This document shows, piece by piece, positions 26,576 through 38,895 of a stretch of 64,000 bases of DNA (positions are counted from its first letter, which is position 1; the number at the start of each line of letters is the position of its first letter). Position numbers and translations under genes: made by a program. The notes under the pieces are model-generated. The model was given only the letters and a program-made list of their open reading frames with translations. It ran no database searches and had not been told where the DNA came from. The DNA is from Phaseolus vulgaris. Taxonomy: Eukaryota; Streptophyta; Magnoliopsida; Fabales; Fabaceae. Where the stretch lies: NCBI RefSeq assembly GCF_000499845.2, contig NC_023754.2:20462111-20526110 (forward strand). The letters are read 5' to 3'.

Positions 26576-27327
26576 TATGTGATAAAACTCTTAAAAAAAA
26601 TTAAATACATAGTTCTACACCGACAGCAGTTGTATATTTAATGTATTTTATTTTATTTTTCTTGTTTTTTATGATGATAACTTCCACGATAAGCCACGGA
26701 GTTGTAATTAATGTTGTTAATTATATCCACCAATTAATAGTAACTAAAACAACTGTTATTGGCAACAGCATCATTTTGTTAGAAGCATCTCCACCATTAT
26801 GAATATATATGATTATGATCATTCACACTTCTGACAAGATGCTTATGCATAATGTTAATTTATTATAGTAATTATAATAATGAGTGTTTTGGACTATTCC
26901 TTCAGTTTATCCAACAAATTTAGCTGTTAATCAAAAGCTTTGTACAACATATCTATTATGTAATAGTAATTCTGAATCATTCATTCAATAATGACTATGT
27001 GCCACTAGGGTCTACAATTTTCATATTGCTTCTATATATCATCATCATCACCATTAATTAATTCTCTTTTCCATTTTCAATCACGCGTTTTAGTAATAAA
27101 ACTACTTTCATTTCTTTAATTATTTTATAATGTCCATGAGTTATTAGTAATTTTAAATTTATCCCTGATATAATTTAGAATAATGTGCGAAACTAAAACA
27201 CGAGAAGAGATTATGTTCCGTGACAAAGAGTAGCTTGAGTCATAATTGAATAATAGTTTTTGAATTGTTATACTATTAAGTTGTATTTTAACTATTGAGT
27301 CAGATTTTAGTTTGGGTTTTTGATTAG
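26576..27327. other. AT-rich intergenic sequence between two elements
   Basis: Nothing gene-like is seen on either strand; short simple-sequence runs such as ATCATCATCACC occur near 27041. Confidence 0.5.
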
Positions 27328-28302
27328 GGGTTATTTTTTTTAGTTTTTACTAAAATGGAGTCCGTTTAAAAAAAATTACAAATTTAGGCAAATCGTGCCA
27401 ATTTGACACGAGTTCATATGCACAAATCGTTCCAATTTGACAAGACTCTGTCATGTCATACTAAAGTCGTGTCAACTTGGCACGACTTCTGTCCTATCAT
27501 AATGAAGTCGTGCCAACTTGGCACGACTTCTGCCCTGTCATACTGAAGTCGTGCCAACTTGGCACGAATCTGCCACATCTTAATTTTTTATTTTTTTTAA
27601 ATTTTATTGTTTATATATTGGGTAGTAAGTTATATAATGTTAAAAATTAATTTGATACATAATTTTCTAAGAGTGTTAGTTTTAAGGAAAAAAAATTGGA
27701 TATATAATTATTTTTAAATTATTTAATTATTTCAAAATAATTACAAATTATTTATATTATTTGACTTATTTAAAATTTATATAATTATTTTTAAATTATT
27801 TAATTATTTCAAAATAATTACATTACTTATACCTTTTTATATTTTAATATAAATGACATTAAAAAAATGACATTAAAAAAATAAACAGGTTTAAAAAATG
27901 TAATATTTGAATTGTGATAAAAAAAATTATTACTTCAGAAAAAAATAAAATAATTGTGATATACGATTATCCAATTTTTTGTTCCTTAAAACTAACACTC
28001 TTAGAAAATTATGTATCAAATTAATTTTTTACATTACATTACTTACAACCCAATATATAAACAATAAAATTTAAAAAAAAAATTATGATAGGACAGAAGT
28101 CGTGGCAAGTTGTCACGACTCCAGGACAAAAGTTGTGTTAAGTTGGCACGACTTCATTATGACATGACAGAGTCGTGTCAAATTGGAACGATTTGTGCAT
28201 ATGAAGTCGTGCCAAATTGGCACGACTTGCCTAAATTTATAATTATTTTTAAATGGACACCATTTTGATAAAAAAAAAAACCATCATGATAAAAAAACCT
28301 TT
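27328..28302. mobile_element. Foldback element of about 975 bp with palindromic 41-bp repeats in its arms
   Basis: The left arm (27328 to about 27712) and right arm (about 27955-28302) are imperfect inverted copies. Matching landmarks are AAATTTAGGCAAATCGTGCC against its inverse near 28220, and TACATAATTTTCTAAGAGTG near 27656 against its inverse near 28000. Each arm contains a tandem array of units built on the palindromic half-site GAAGTCGTGCCAA. In the left arm five units follow at a spacing of about 41 bp (near 27388, 27425, 27463, 27504 and 27545); 27504-27530 is a perfect 27-bp palindrome. The loop (27713-27954) is AT-rich and has its own direct duplication of 45 bp (27702-27746, 27780-27826). 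No transposase is present. It may be a Mutator-type or Foldback element; no clean target duplication was found. Confidence 0.75.
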
Positions 28303-28570
28303 TAGTTTACCAGTAACAGTTTGTATCAAAGTTGTTTTATATATATATATATATTATATTCTATCATTTAAGAATTAATGTCAAGAATAATTTAAATATA
28401 TTTATTTTTTAATAATTTAATATATTTTTTAAGAACAAAATCAGAATAGACTTTCAAATTATAAAATTAATAATATTTCAGATGGGGTTCATGAGATAAG
28501 ATTATTTATCTTATTTATGGAAATATGTGGTTAGCCAAATGAAACCTCATTCCAATAATATAATGTAGTG

Positions 28571-28607
<37 letters not shown>

Positions 28608-28939
28608 TTTAAATGTTTCAACTAAAATAAGTAATGTAAGATTTCTATTTATAATTTTTTAAGAGATAAAAATTATATTTACTTACATACTAATAATATG
28701 TTTGGCTAATTATTTATCAAGTATACTCGCAATACTTACTTGAAACTTCTATTTTCTGTGTTGAATATAGCTTGTGTTTTTAATCTTTTCAATATACCCT
28801 TATGCTTAATCAATCCAAAACTACTACCTTTGACATTTCTCTGCAATCACATTCAATAAGTTTTAACAATTAGAACAAAAAAACCAAACAAAGCATAATA
28901 AGATGGATGAAAAGAATGAGTAATACTGTTACATTGTAG
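28303..28939. other. AT-rich intergenic sequence with (TA)n microsatellite
   Basis: Contains the TA run at 28571-28604 and nothing gene-like. Confidence 0.5.
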
Positions 28940-29470
28940 TACTATAAAGCAGGGTGAGATTTATTTGAAATGCATAGATAGATAGATGTCTGTGTTAACT
29001 GCAAAGCTGTGGAAACAGCATAATCTATGGGCAAATGTTGAGTCTGATCTTGGCTGAAAAGAGTTTGCAAATGGAATCCTTTGGTGTTTCGGAAACTTTG
29101 TTTGTTCACCTTAGTTTTCAAGCACATGGATTCTCTGCAACTTTCTGACCGTCGAAGTGTGGACAAACTTCTTAACCCTTTTTCTCTCAGCTTTGCAATG
29201 CAAGAATCTCTGACTCTCTCAGCTTTTCTTTTATTTGCATTTTCGCGTCTACTCCTATTTCCGACCGTCTTATTACCAAATCACCAACTCCTTTCTCTTT
29301 TTGTCTTTCAACTTTCTTCACGCGCCTCCACTCCTCCGTGTCCCAACGCTCCCTTCACTTGAGGCTCTAAACGCTCCTTGACTCACACGCGCGCCCCTTC
29401 ATCCTCTTCCATTAACTTTCATGGGTTGTTACAACATTGTAGTGAATGATACCCATCAGAACCAGGTAAA
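28940..29470. other. GC-richer island, possible transcript start or gene remnant, unidentified
   Basis: This stretch stands out by base composition from AT-rich DNA on both sides. It carries a 93-codon frame on the plus strand (29081-29362) and a 74-codon frame on the minus strand (28942-29166), neither with a known domain. At 29420 a plus-strand ATG opens MGCYNIVVNDTHQNQ and runs into CAG/GTAAAA, a good splice donor at 29466, but no downstream exon can be recognised. It could be the 5' end of an unrecognised or non-coding transcript, or a relic. Confidence 0.2.
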
Positions 29471-32400
29471 ACTAAAATGTTTTTTTTTTCTTTTTGCAAG
29501 GGGCATTCACGTGCCATTCTATTTTCTTTCATTTATTTTAATTAATTTATCAACCCAAAATTAACACAGTTTTTTAATTACTTGAAAAGCTGATTTTTTA
29601 AATTATACCACAGAATGTTATTTTACTTTTAACCAGTACCTTGTCCTTGTTACTAAAACACTAGAAACAATTACATATTTGTCTCTTTCTCTCACATTAA
29701 TGGTTTAATGTGAAATGAAAATAATGTGTTATATTGATTTTGTATAATACATTATTCTTTGAACTTTTAATAATTCAACTTTCATTAGATAAAGTGTTTA
29801 TGAGTATGGACAGACGAAATTATTAATAATTCAAATACGAAACTTTAAGCACATTTTATATTTACACGGATCACAATTTTTGGATTAAATATATTCACGT
29901 GAGAAACTCCTATTTTTTTCGTATAAAAAAGTCTTACTTGTAATATATCTGTTATTTTTTTTTTAAAGATAAAGATTAGTTATTTGTTAGGAGTATTCAA
30001 ATTCATGTTTATCTCCTTCGCTTTGTGTTTTATCATCAAATAATAATTTTCAAACTAGATCAAAACTAGTTCAGACACAGATTGTGAGTTAATTATTTTA
30101 TTATAATTAAATTGTGATTGAGAAAGTACTATAATAATAATAAAAAAATTATAAATACAATATTATTATAAACAGTTTTATATTATTAAAATAAAAATTG
30201 TAAAAATTCTTGACGTTTAATGTACACGTTTAAAAAATATTTAAAGTACCATGAAAGTTGGAATAAAAAACTAATTATATTACCCGATTTTACTTTTAAT
30301 AAAATAGAACATTGTTGTTAACCATAGTTATTTATACTTATATAGAGAATTATTTTTCGTAACTATTTTTTTATATATTTTTTCTGATTTTATTTTTATT
30401 AATATATCTTATTTTATTATTTTATCTTTTAAAATTATGAAAAAAATATTTTATCATTTTATATAAATCACCTAAAAATAAATTATTTTTTTATTTTTTA
30501 AATTAATATTAAGAGTTGTTTTTTATATACAAACTAATCATTACTCTTTTATTTTAAGATCTTATTTTAAGGATCCAAGGCACAATGTTTGTATAATGTT
30601 TTTTTGTGATAAGATTAAATTTCTACCATGAAAGTCGATCAGAAAAATAATTTATAAATTTATTTTATGATTAAAATTAAAAATATGGATACATAAAAAA
30701 ATATGTATAATATAACTAATAAAGGACAAAACGATAAATTAATACATCGTAAAATTATAGAAATAAAAATTAACAGTTAATATGAAAACAAACTTATATA
30801 TTTTATAATATAAAATTTGATAATATCAGTAAAATAATTTATACCGGTGTGTTTCTCGTTAAATATGTGCTCTATTTTACCTTAAAACATTTTGATTTTG
30901 AGTTTAAATGAAAATAAAATTTTGGGAAAAATCCTTTCAGAATTGGTTTTCACTTCATCTTTTATGGTGATTGATTTTCGCTTATTCTAAAATGCTATTT
31001 TTTTAAAAATTACAAAATTAGTTAATAAATTGATCTTTCATCCAGTCAAATCCACCTGTCCAAGCCCTCAATATATTGCAGAAATTAATAAAATATATTA
31101 TGTATTATATATATGTCCGTTTAAAAAAAAATAAAAAATAATACAAAGAACTAATGAAAATACACATGCTAAATTCATCAATATTATTTTTTTCAATTGA
31201 GACACATATATAATTAAACATGATATTACAATAATCATTCACTCATTATCAATCAATTGATGAATAGATTAATAAGGTCAATATATTATCTAATTTCAGT
31301 AGATTTTCTCAATAATTTATTTTTTGTTTTGTGAAATTTGATTTTTCCAATAAAGCAACTATTTGTCTCTGTACTGTTGGAGAGTCAATGCTCTGAATAG
31401 TAAGCACGAGGCTTTCTTGTGAACATTTCTCTATATTGGATTCTAAATGCTAATTAAGACACGTGATTACATACTACAATAATATAAATAAGTGTTAAAT
31501 ATTGATTAAAATTAATATATTTTTAAAATATCATTAAATAATCTAAAAGTAGATAAAATTGACTTCTTATACTTTTTTTAGCATAGACGAAATATTATTT
31601 TACCGTCTCTTTTGATTTGTTGTTTGTTTCTTACAAAAAATATTTTTTATTGTCATTTACGTTTACGTGTGAAAAGTTTTTACAATAAAGAAAAAGGCTA
31701 AGAAATTTATTAGAATAATGAGATGACATAATGAGTTTTTAAATACAAACATTGATACCCTACTGGTATAACAATTTTATATAGTTTATTTTTAAATTAA
31801 TTTATATATTGTTTTTTTTCTTCTATTGATTAAATATTTAGAAATTTAGATTTTAAGTTAATTCACATAAGAGGTTCTTCACCTTTTAAAATTTCAAGAT
31901 AATAATTTTTATTTTTATTTTTTTTATATATTGTTCATCTTCCTCTAATATGAGATTCTCAACTTCACACTTTAATTTTAACATATATAAATTAAATTAA
32001 ATTTTTATTTCGTTTTCTTATATATGAATAAATTTGATAAAAAAAAAAGATTTTAGCTAACAATTTCTTGTATGCAAAAACTCTTTTGTACTTATAGTAT
32101 AATGTGTGATCCAATATCTAGCCACAAAGACCCTACATTTTAATTTCAAATATATATATATATATATATAATGATTCTTTTATGTATCTTTCACCTTATA
32201 ATTGGAGAGCAAGTTTCTGAAATAATATCAGAGTTTTTGTACTTAAGTTATGTGAAGTCTAAATTCGAATTCTTAATGTTCCATGCTGTCCAAAAAAATT
32301 CCTTATTGTTCTTATTCTTGTTCAAATTTGTTTGCTCCTATATAGGATACAAATAGGTATTTATTTATTGTTTGTACTTCAACCCCACATTATTTAACAC

Positions 32401-32600
32401 ATCATTTTAAATTTATTTCTGTTATTGTCTCTAAAATTTATTAAAAAATTAAATTTTATTTAATGAGTTTTTTTAAAGTCTATAGTTTTTAATTAATAGT
32501 AAGTAGTACTAAATAGTAAAATATGTATCAGAAAAGAGTAGTGTTTTGTTGTTTTTGGGTACTGTAAAATCCTAATACATAGGTTCTCTAAGCACTGTGC
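29471..32600. other. AT-rich sequence upstream of the bHLH gene
   Basis: No gene is seen. The last few hundred bases before 32772 should hold the bHLH promoter and leader; no convincing TATA box was found. Confidence 0.5.
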
Positions 32601-32771
32601 ATTTTGTGTCTTACTTCAGCTTCACCTCAAACTGAAGGGCCTTTAAATGCTCAGAAACATTCCTCAATAGCATGCAACTTGGCACTTTCCATCTTCATCT
32701 TCTTCTTGTTCTTGTTTCAGGGCACCCACAGCAAAATTTTGTGCATGTGTTTGTCTGAGGGAGAGAGAGTA

Positions 32772-34202
32772 ATGGCGTTAGAAGCAGTAGTATATCCCCA
32801 ACCCCAGGACCCGTTTGGCTGTGCAATCAAAGACCCCTACAACTACAACAACTTGTTAGAAGCTGCTGCTGCAGGCAACTGGGGTTATGCAGATTTCACC
32901 CTTGAAAAAGAAGACCAAGCTTGTGTCACTTTTATGGACAACCAAACAGAGAATTGTCCCTATGGAGAATGGAACTCTTCTCCTCCATCCTTGTTGCCTC
33001 ACAACATGAATGCATCAAATCCTCCTTCAGAAACCAGCAACACGCAGAACAACTTAGATAGTTCAGTTTCTACCCCAGCTCGTCCCAAGAGGCGCAGAAC
33101 CAAAAGCAGGAAGAATAAGGAAGAGATTGAGAACCAGAGAATGACTCACATTGCTGTAGAGCGCAACAGAAGGAAGCAAATGAACGAGTACCTCTCTGTT
33201 CTTCGCTCTCTAATGCCTGAATCTTACGTCCAAAGGGTACTTCAATCACACATTTCCTCCTCCAAAACATGCTTCTGCTTTTCACTTTCTTGAAAGGGAA
33301 ATCTTCAATTTAATGTCTTCTTCAAGTTTTGTATCATCTGTGGTTCACTTCATGCTGTTTAAAATATGTAAAGTAACCTTCCAAGAATTAGTTAACAATT
33401 AGCCAAAGAATTAGGATCCAAATATACATATGGACCAAGTTTAAGGTACTAATTTGCATTCTTTATACTTCTTGTAAGGGGTTTAACTGTTTCTGTTTTG
33501 ATTCAATTCATTGAGGAATGCAGGGTGATCAAGCATCTATTATTGGGGGTGCTATCAACTTTGTTAAGGAGCTTGAGCAGAGGCTGCAATTTCTTGGTGC
33601 TCAGAAGGAAAAAGAGGGGAAACCTGATGTGCCCTTTTCTGAGTTCTTCTCATTTCCTCAGTACTCAACAAGTGCCAGTGGTGGCTGTGATAACTCTGCA
33701 GCCATGAGTGAGCAAAAGGGTGAGGTTCAGTCTGGCATTGCTGACATAGAAGTGACAATGGTAGAGAGCCATGCAAATCTCAAAATAAGATCCAAGAAAC
33801 GGCCAAAGCAGCTCTTGAAAATAGTATCTAGTTTGCATGGCATGCGTCTCACAATCCTGCACCTAAATGTTACCACCACCAAGGAAATTGTCCTCTATTC
33901 TCTCAGTGTCAAGGTTTGTGCTAGTTACCTTTCTCTTGCTGTTCTTTTCTTCTCCATACACACATCAAAATTTCAAACTGCAGTAGCAATTTCACTTTCA
34001 AAGTGAAAGCACTTTTGAACACATTGAGAAATAAATTAACAAATGCTGTCTAATTGTTGTAAAAAACATTATGATACATGTCTCTGTAAGCACTGAAGTT
34101 TTCCAAATGTTGTTGAAGGTTGAAGAAGATTGCAAGCTGGGATCAGTGGATGAGATAGCTGCAGCTGTATACCAAATGCTGAATAGGATCCAACAAGAGT
34201 GA
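32772..34202 (+). CDS. bHLH96: bHLH transcription factor, bHLH94/96-like (group Ia), 312 aa, 3 exons
   Basis: Exons are 32772-33236, 33524-33913 and 34119-34202, with GT-AG introns and a sum of 939 nt. The start is the Met of [10 protein letters not shown], a conserved N-terminus of bHLH94/96; the frame is open further upstream but looks like leader. The basic region carries H126, E130 and R134 (the H-E-R set for E-box binding) in [20 protein letters not shown]. Intron 1 lies in the loop, directly after SYVQR and before [18 protein letters not shown] (helix 2). The C-terminal region (about 210-310, [14 protein letters not shown] to YSLSVKVEEDC) resembles the ACT-like domain of this clade. Group Ia also contains SPCH, MUTE and FAMA, but the N-terminus points to the bHLH94/96/99 branch. 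It acts as a nuclear DNA-binding dimer; targets here are unknown. A possible polyadenylation signal AATAAA is at 34581. Confidence 0.93.
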
Positions 34203-36399
34203 ATGCTGAATTAGGATCTGAAGTTGAGCTAATTTAGCCCAATTTTTTTAACCTGATAAAGACCCTATTATATTTGTTTCTTCTTTGCTTTATTTTTTGT
34301 TTTCAAGTTGTATCTAATTATTGCAACGGCTGTTCAACTGTTGTTAATCTACTGAAGCACCTTGATCAATGTGGGGTCCTTGGAGGAAGTTTTTGGTTTA
34401 TTCCTTCTCACATTGTCTTTCTTTCTTTTTCCTTTTCTTTTTCTTTGTAGCTACTTCTAATTTTGATCCTTCTCTCTTTCTTCTCTGTGTATTCTGCTTG
34501 AGAACATTGTAGTGTATTCTGCTACATTGCTTTAATAGCAGTTGGCCATCTTAATCTCAGAGTATCTCAAAGTAACTTTGAATAAAAAACACAGACAAAG
34601 ATTTTAGCAGATTCACTCAATTTTTCCACCTTGTTACACTTTTTACTTCTAACAACCACCAGTTAAAGTAACATGTGTGGAATTCTGATGATTCTTCTTA
34701 TCATTATCATTAGGAAGCTGACCAAGTTCAATTCACCAATCTACTCATAAATTGATGTCTTGTGTTCCATTATTGTAATTATAATACTAAACAATTCATG
34801 TCAATTCCATTTTTAATTCCTTTCAATCCTCTTTTACCTGTCTTTAAAACATCATCCAACTTAAAAAGAAACATCTTTTGTTCCTTTTACTTTTGTCATG
34901 ATCAAGTCATTTTTCCCTTTATCATATTAAGTAAACACTTCTGTCATAATCAAAATATTTTTCCTTTCATTGATCTTCTTTAGTTATGTTTCAAAACTAT
35001 TTATTTATTAGACTTTTTAGGTCATGTTTCTAGCACAATGGAATGGCAAAGAGAATGAGAGATTGTTGGTTCAATATACTATTAAATAAAAGAACCCCCT
35101 TTTAACTTCATTTTTTTAATTAATCATTTACTGTCTATATATGATCATATAAATTTCATCTTTTAGTATCTATATTTCAGAATTTTTTTTTTGTTTTCAT
35201 AATATTATTTTAATATTTAGTCCTTTTACATAAATTTTTTAATCCTTTTTAATTTTCACCATCTAAGTTTATTATAACTATAAAATATAAAAAAAATACC
35301 GTGCACATATAAGACTTAAAATGAATGGTTTTAATTATACTGCGCCAAAACAAGAAAATAAAAAAATACCTAAATTTTATAATTTTTTTACACTATCTTT
35401 CTTTCTTTACATTCCTTGAAATTTTCTCAAATTATACCAAGACGTCAATTTTGTAAATCTCTATTTTAAAAACATTTTATTATTATTATTATTATTTCTT
35501 TTTACATTACAATTTAAGTTTAAAAATATTATACCCTCTAGCAAGGGAGACCATTATAACAATAATAAAAAAATATAAATATAATTTGAGAAAATCCCAT
35601 AAACGTTATTCTAATTTATTTATTTTTATATCCATAATAACATTACTTGTTCCTAGTTGAGTCAAGAAGATTTCGATTTTCGATCAGATTATATTAAATC
35701 AATATCTGAAAAAGATTTTTCTATGATTTAATTAGTTTTCGATGATAAGTGATTTAATATAATTAATACTTAATAAATATATACTTTATTTTTATTAATA
35801 CAATCTGATAACATAATTTTATCTGTAATTCTCAATTTGATATTATATTTAATTGAAATTTAATTGTGGCCAAGAGGGTGTTGGTCGGGGATGGTACACT
35901 ATTTTTTTTTTCACTTTCTAATTCTCTCTTATATACAAGTTATTGTAAAAAAAAATATACAATAATATTAATCTTTTATATACAATTTAGAAGAGAATGT
36001 AACTCAAAATATTTGCAGGAATAGAGAAGTGTTTTTGAGAAACAGAGCATGATAATGACAGGTGTTGACTGGAGAAGAAGAGAGAGTGAGAAAGGAAAAA
36101 GAATTGATTAATGGTGGCTGTTACAGAAAAGTAGGTGAGTTATTATAGGGATCATTCTTCATGCATTCTTTTTCACTTTCTGCCTCCATAATTTTTTTAA
36201 TAACTATTCAAAAAATTCAAATGATTAGGGCATTGAAGGTAAAAACAATGGTCCCATCAACTTGTACTATATTCGTAGTCGAATTCCTAGGTGAAAACAT
36301 AAAATAAAAATAAAAACAAAGTTGTGTTGTGGTGGGGTCATCGAATAACTCAAATGGTAAAGTTACAAATATATTTTGAACCATTGTTGAAAAGTGAGC

Positions 36400-37111
36400 A
36401 TAAAACCTTTTTTTGTGGTTAATATTTTCATTTTGGGTGATTTGAGTGTTAGCAATTGCTTATTAATGTCATCATTTGAGTCAACAAAAACAGTAACATG
36501 TCTTGGTGAAACCCTTTTCCCTTCCTTCATTTATTTAACTTTCTGCTCAAAATCTTTTGCATGTGTTTCAGATTTTAGTTTCCATGATGATTGCTTATTG
36601 GACTCATCGTAATTGACTTCTTATCAAGAAATGGGTCTTCAACTATGATCTTTATTTTCTCAAATTTAAAACCTTGTTATTTTCCTTCTTTTGGTTAGGT
36701 GAAAGAAAATCCCTTCTTCTCCATCCAAATCCAAAATAATGGTAACATCAGATACATTCATTTTTCCAGTTTTATAACAGGGATATCTTCTTGTTCAACT
36801 AACTGTTTTCCAATGTTACAAGAGATGTTCTTGATCAAGTAAGGGTCAGTAAGTCATCATGGTGGCTGCATTGCATAAACTCATCATGATAGCTACATTC
36901 CACAGACTCAATTAGCATCATCACATCAGTACAAAACATTTTCAACACAACTTACATTCTTATATTTAAAGGGTGATTTTTTTACTACCCTAAGAAAATC
37001 AATGGAATTTTCATTATAGTGGTCAGAAAGCCATGTTGAATCCAAGAATCTTTGAGCATTGAAGCTGTAAAATAAAATGGTATTTTCATAGGATCGAGAA
37101 GTAGTCGTCAC
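36400..37111 (-). pseudogene. Possible broken protein-coding relic, unidentified
   Basis: On the minus strand several protein-like segments follow each other in shifting frames. From 37111 there is a 61-codon frame (with FLDSTWLSDHYNENSID). Then come ECSYHDEFMQCSHHDDLL (near 36900-36840), NVSDVTIILDLDGEEG (near 36740-36690), EDPFLDKK and SNKQSSWKLKSETHAKDF (near 36640-36550), and a stretch ending VSPRHVTVFVDSNDDI (near 36500-36460). The segments are charged and less AT-biased than random frames here, but stops and shifts separate them. I do not recognise the family. It may be chance. Confidence 0.2.
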
Positions 37112-38759
37112 ATGAAGTGTAATTCATTCATGTTTGAACTTTGTGCATAAAGTAGTGTCAGATGAAAATGAGTATCATCTTCATAGGAAGATTAAAGAAA
37201 AAATAAGAAAGAAAGAAAGAGTAGAAAGCACAGGATAAGAGGGTAAAAGATAAGATGATGATAGTGCGATTGATGTCCTTTGCAGATTTTACTGTCCTTT
37301 GCAATATATGTTAGGTCCCTTCCCCTATTTTTAATTGTCAGATTCTAAATCAATGGTACCAAGGCTCTTTCTGAACTCCACCAAAATATGTATATTTTAT
37401 AATAACAATTCATTGGTTGTTGATGAAGCTCCAGGGTTGTCTTTTGGAAGATTCCAACTCTAACACCTATTTGTCTTCATCTCCCTGTTCTCTTCCTTCC
37501 AACATTTACTACATAGATTCCAACATATTTCAAACATCAGATTTTAATTCATAGTAAAACCAAAATTTCTTTTGTTTAGAGTTCAGCAAATACTCATTTT
37601 GTTTCTTTAGCTGTCTTGAAATTTAGGAAAATGCTGAGAGCATATGTTTGGAGACTAAACTGACCAATTAAGTGTTACTGGTAGAAAATAAAGTGGATGA
37701 AGCAAAAGGGTTGTTAACTTTATAATATACTAAAAATTTTGGATGGAAAAAGTGGTGTTAAGTTAAGTACAGTTTATGCAAAGACACAGAGAATAGGGTT
37801 GTGTTGCAGCTTTGAGGAAAATAGAAAAGAAACAAAAAGAAAAAGAGTTGAAAGTGTTTTGTTTGCAGCATAGAACATAGACACACATACACACAAAGTT
37901 GAAGGGAAGGTATAGAGAAGTAGCACGGAGACAGAAGATAGTGACTTTCTTTATTTTTTTCTGTGATAGAAAACATAATAGAATAAAGTAAAAAGACATA
38001 AAGGTATTTGTTAGAACCATGACAATCACCCCATAACGGGAAATGACATAAAAGTGGAGAAAGAGAGTAATAATTGAAGTGAATGGGATTATGCAGTGAA
38101 TAGGTCCACATCAAAGTTAGGCTACACAGTGGAATTGAGTGATCTTTTGAGATTAATTAGTGTGTGATGCAATTTGTTAAGAAGCATAACACATAAAAAG
38201 TAGCATACCCTTTTTCTTTGCAATTGAAGCAGTGTGAAGAATGAATGAATGAAGCTACTAAAATGGAACAGAAGATTGAGTCAAAGAGGTGTTGATTACT
38301 TAGTTGTTGTGGCTAAATGGTGTGTGCAGGTTCTGATGTTATTCATGAATGTTTATGACAATCAACGCCAAAAGAGGCTGGCCCAAACACATTCTTTCTT
38401 GCTGTGTAATAATGAGGCTTTTCAGAAAAGTTCAATTATTGTAGCCCAAGCTCGGTTGGGCCCGAAATTCCAATTCCATGACGCGACAGCATTATTAAAT
38501 CCATAAAGAATACTCAAATTCTTTATACCTCACTACTAGTTTTTCGGATGTAGCAAGTTTAAACATGTGGAGCATGATAACCTAGTTTTGGTTCATACAT
38601 TCAAACAAAAATTATGTGTTTACTTAAAACTTTAAACTATATTCACTAAAAAAATAAACTCGATATCTTAACTTATCTTAACTTATATATATAGTTACAA
38701 ACCTTATCTTATAAATTGATTTTGTATGATTGAATTAAACTTAAAACTAACTTTCTTAA

Positions 38760-38895
38760 TATAAAATTATTTAAAACTTATTTTAATAAAAATTTATTGT
38801 TTTTATTAGTTCATTACTATTTCTTAATACGAGAGTTGTTTAAAATTTATTTTAACAAAAATTTGTTATCTTGATTAGGTCATTACTATCGATTA
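38760..38895. repeat. Two diverged tandem copies of about 70 bp
   Basis: Copies at about 38760-38826 and 38827-38890 both read TTTAAAA-TTATTTTAA-AAAAATTT-TT, then ATTAG-TCATTACTAT. The following bases (ATCTCGATGTGAAAGATATG) resemble, in inverse, the end of the dispersed repeat at 5812-6260. Confidence 0.5.

Noticed and set aside
27380..27570. Regularly spaced palindromic repeats recalling a CRISPR array
   Set aside because: There are no unique spacers, the units are contiguous, and the genome is a plant nuclear genome.
36085..36180. Sequence resembling miR156 (GAAGAGAGAGTGAG) with a pyrimidine-rich stretch downstream
   Set aside because: The mature miR156 sequence is not matched and the downstream arm does not pair well enough for a precursor.
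37758..38114. 118-codon minus-strand frame rich in Phe, Leu and Ser
   Set aside because: It comes from a pyrimidine-rich tract and looks neither like a membrane protein with regular helices nor like any known family.
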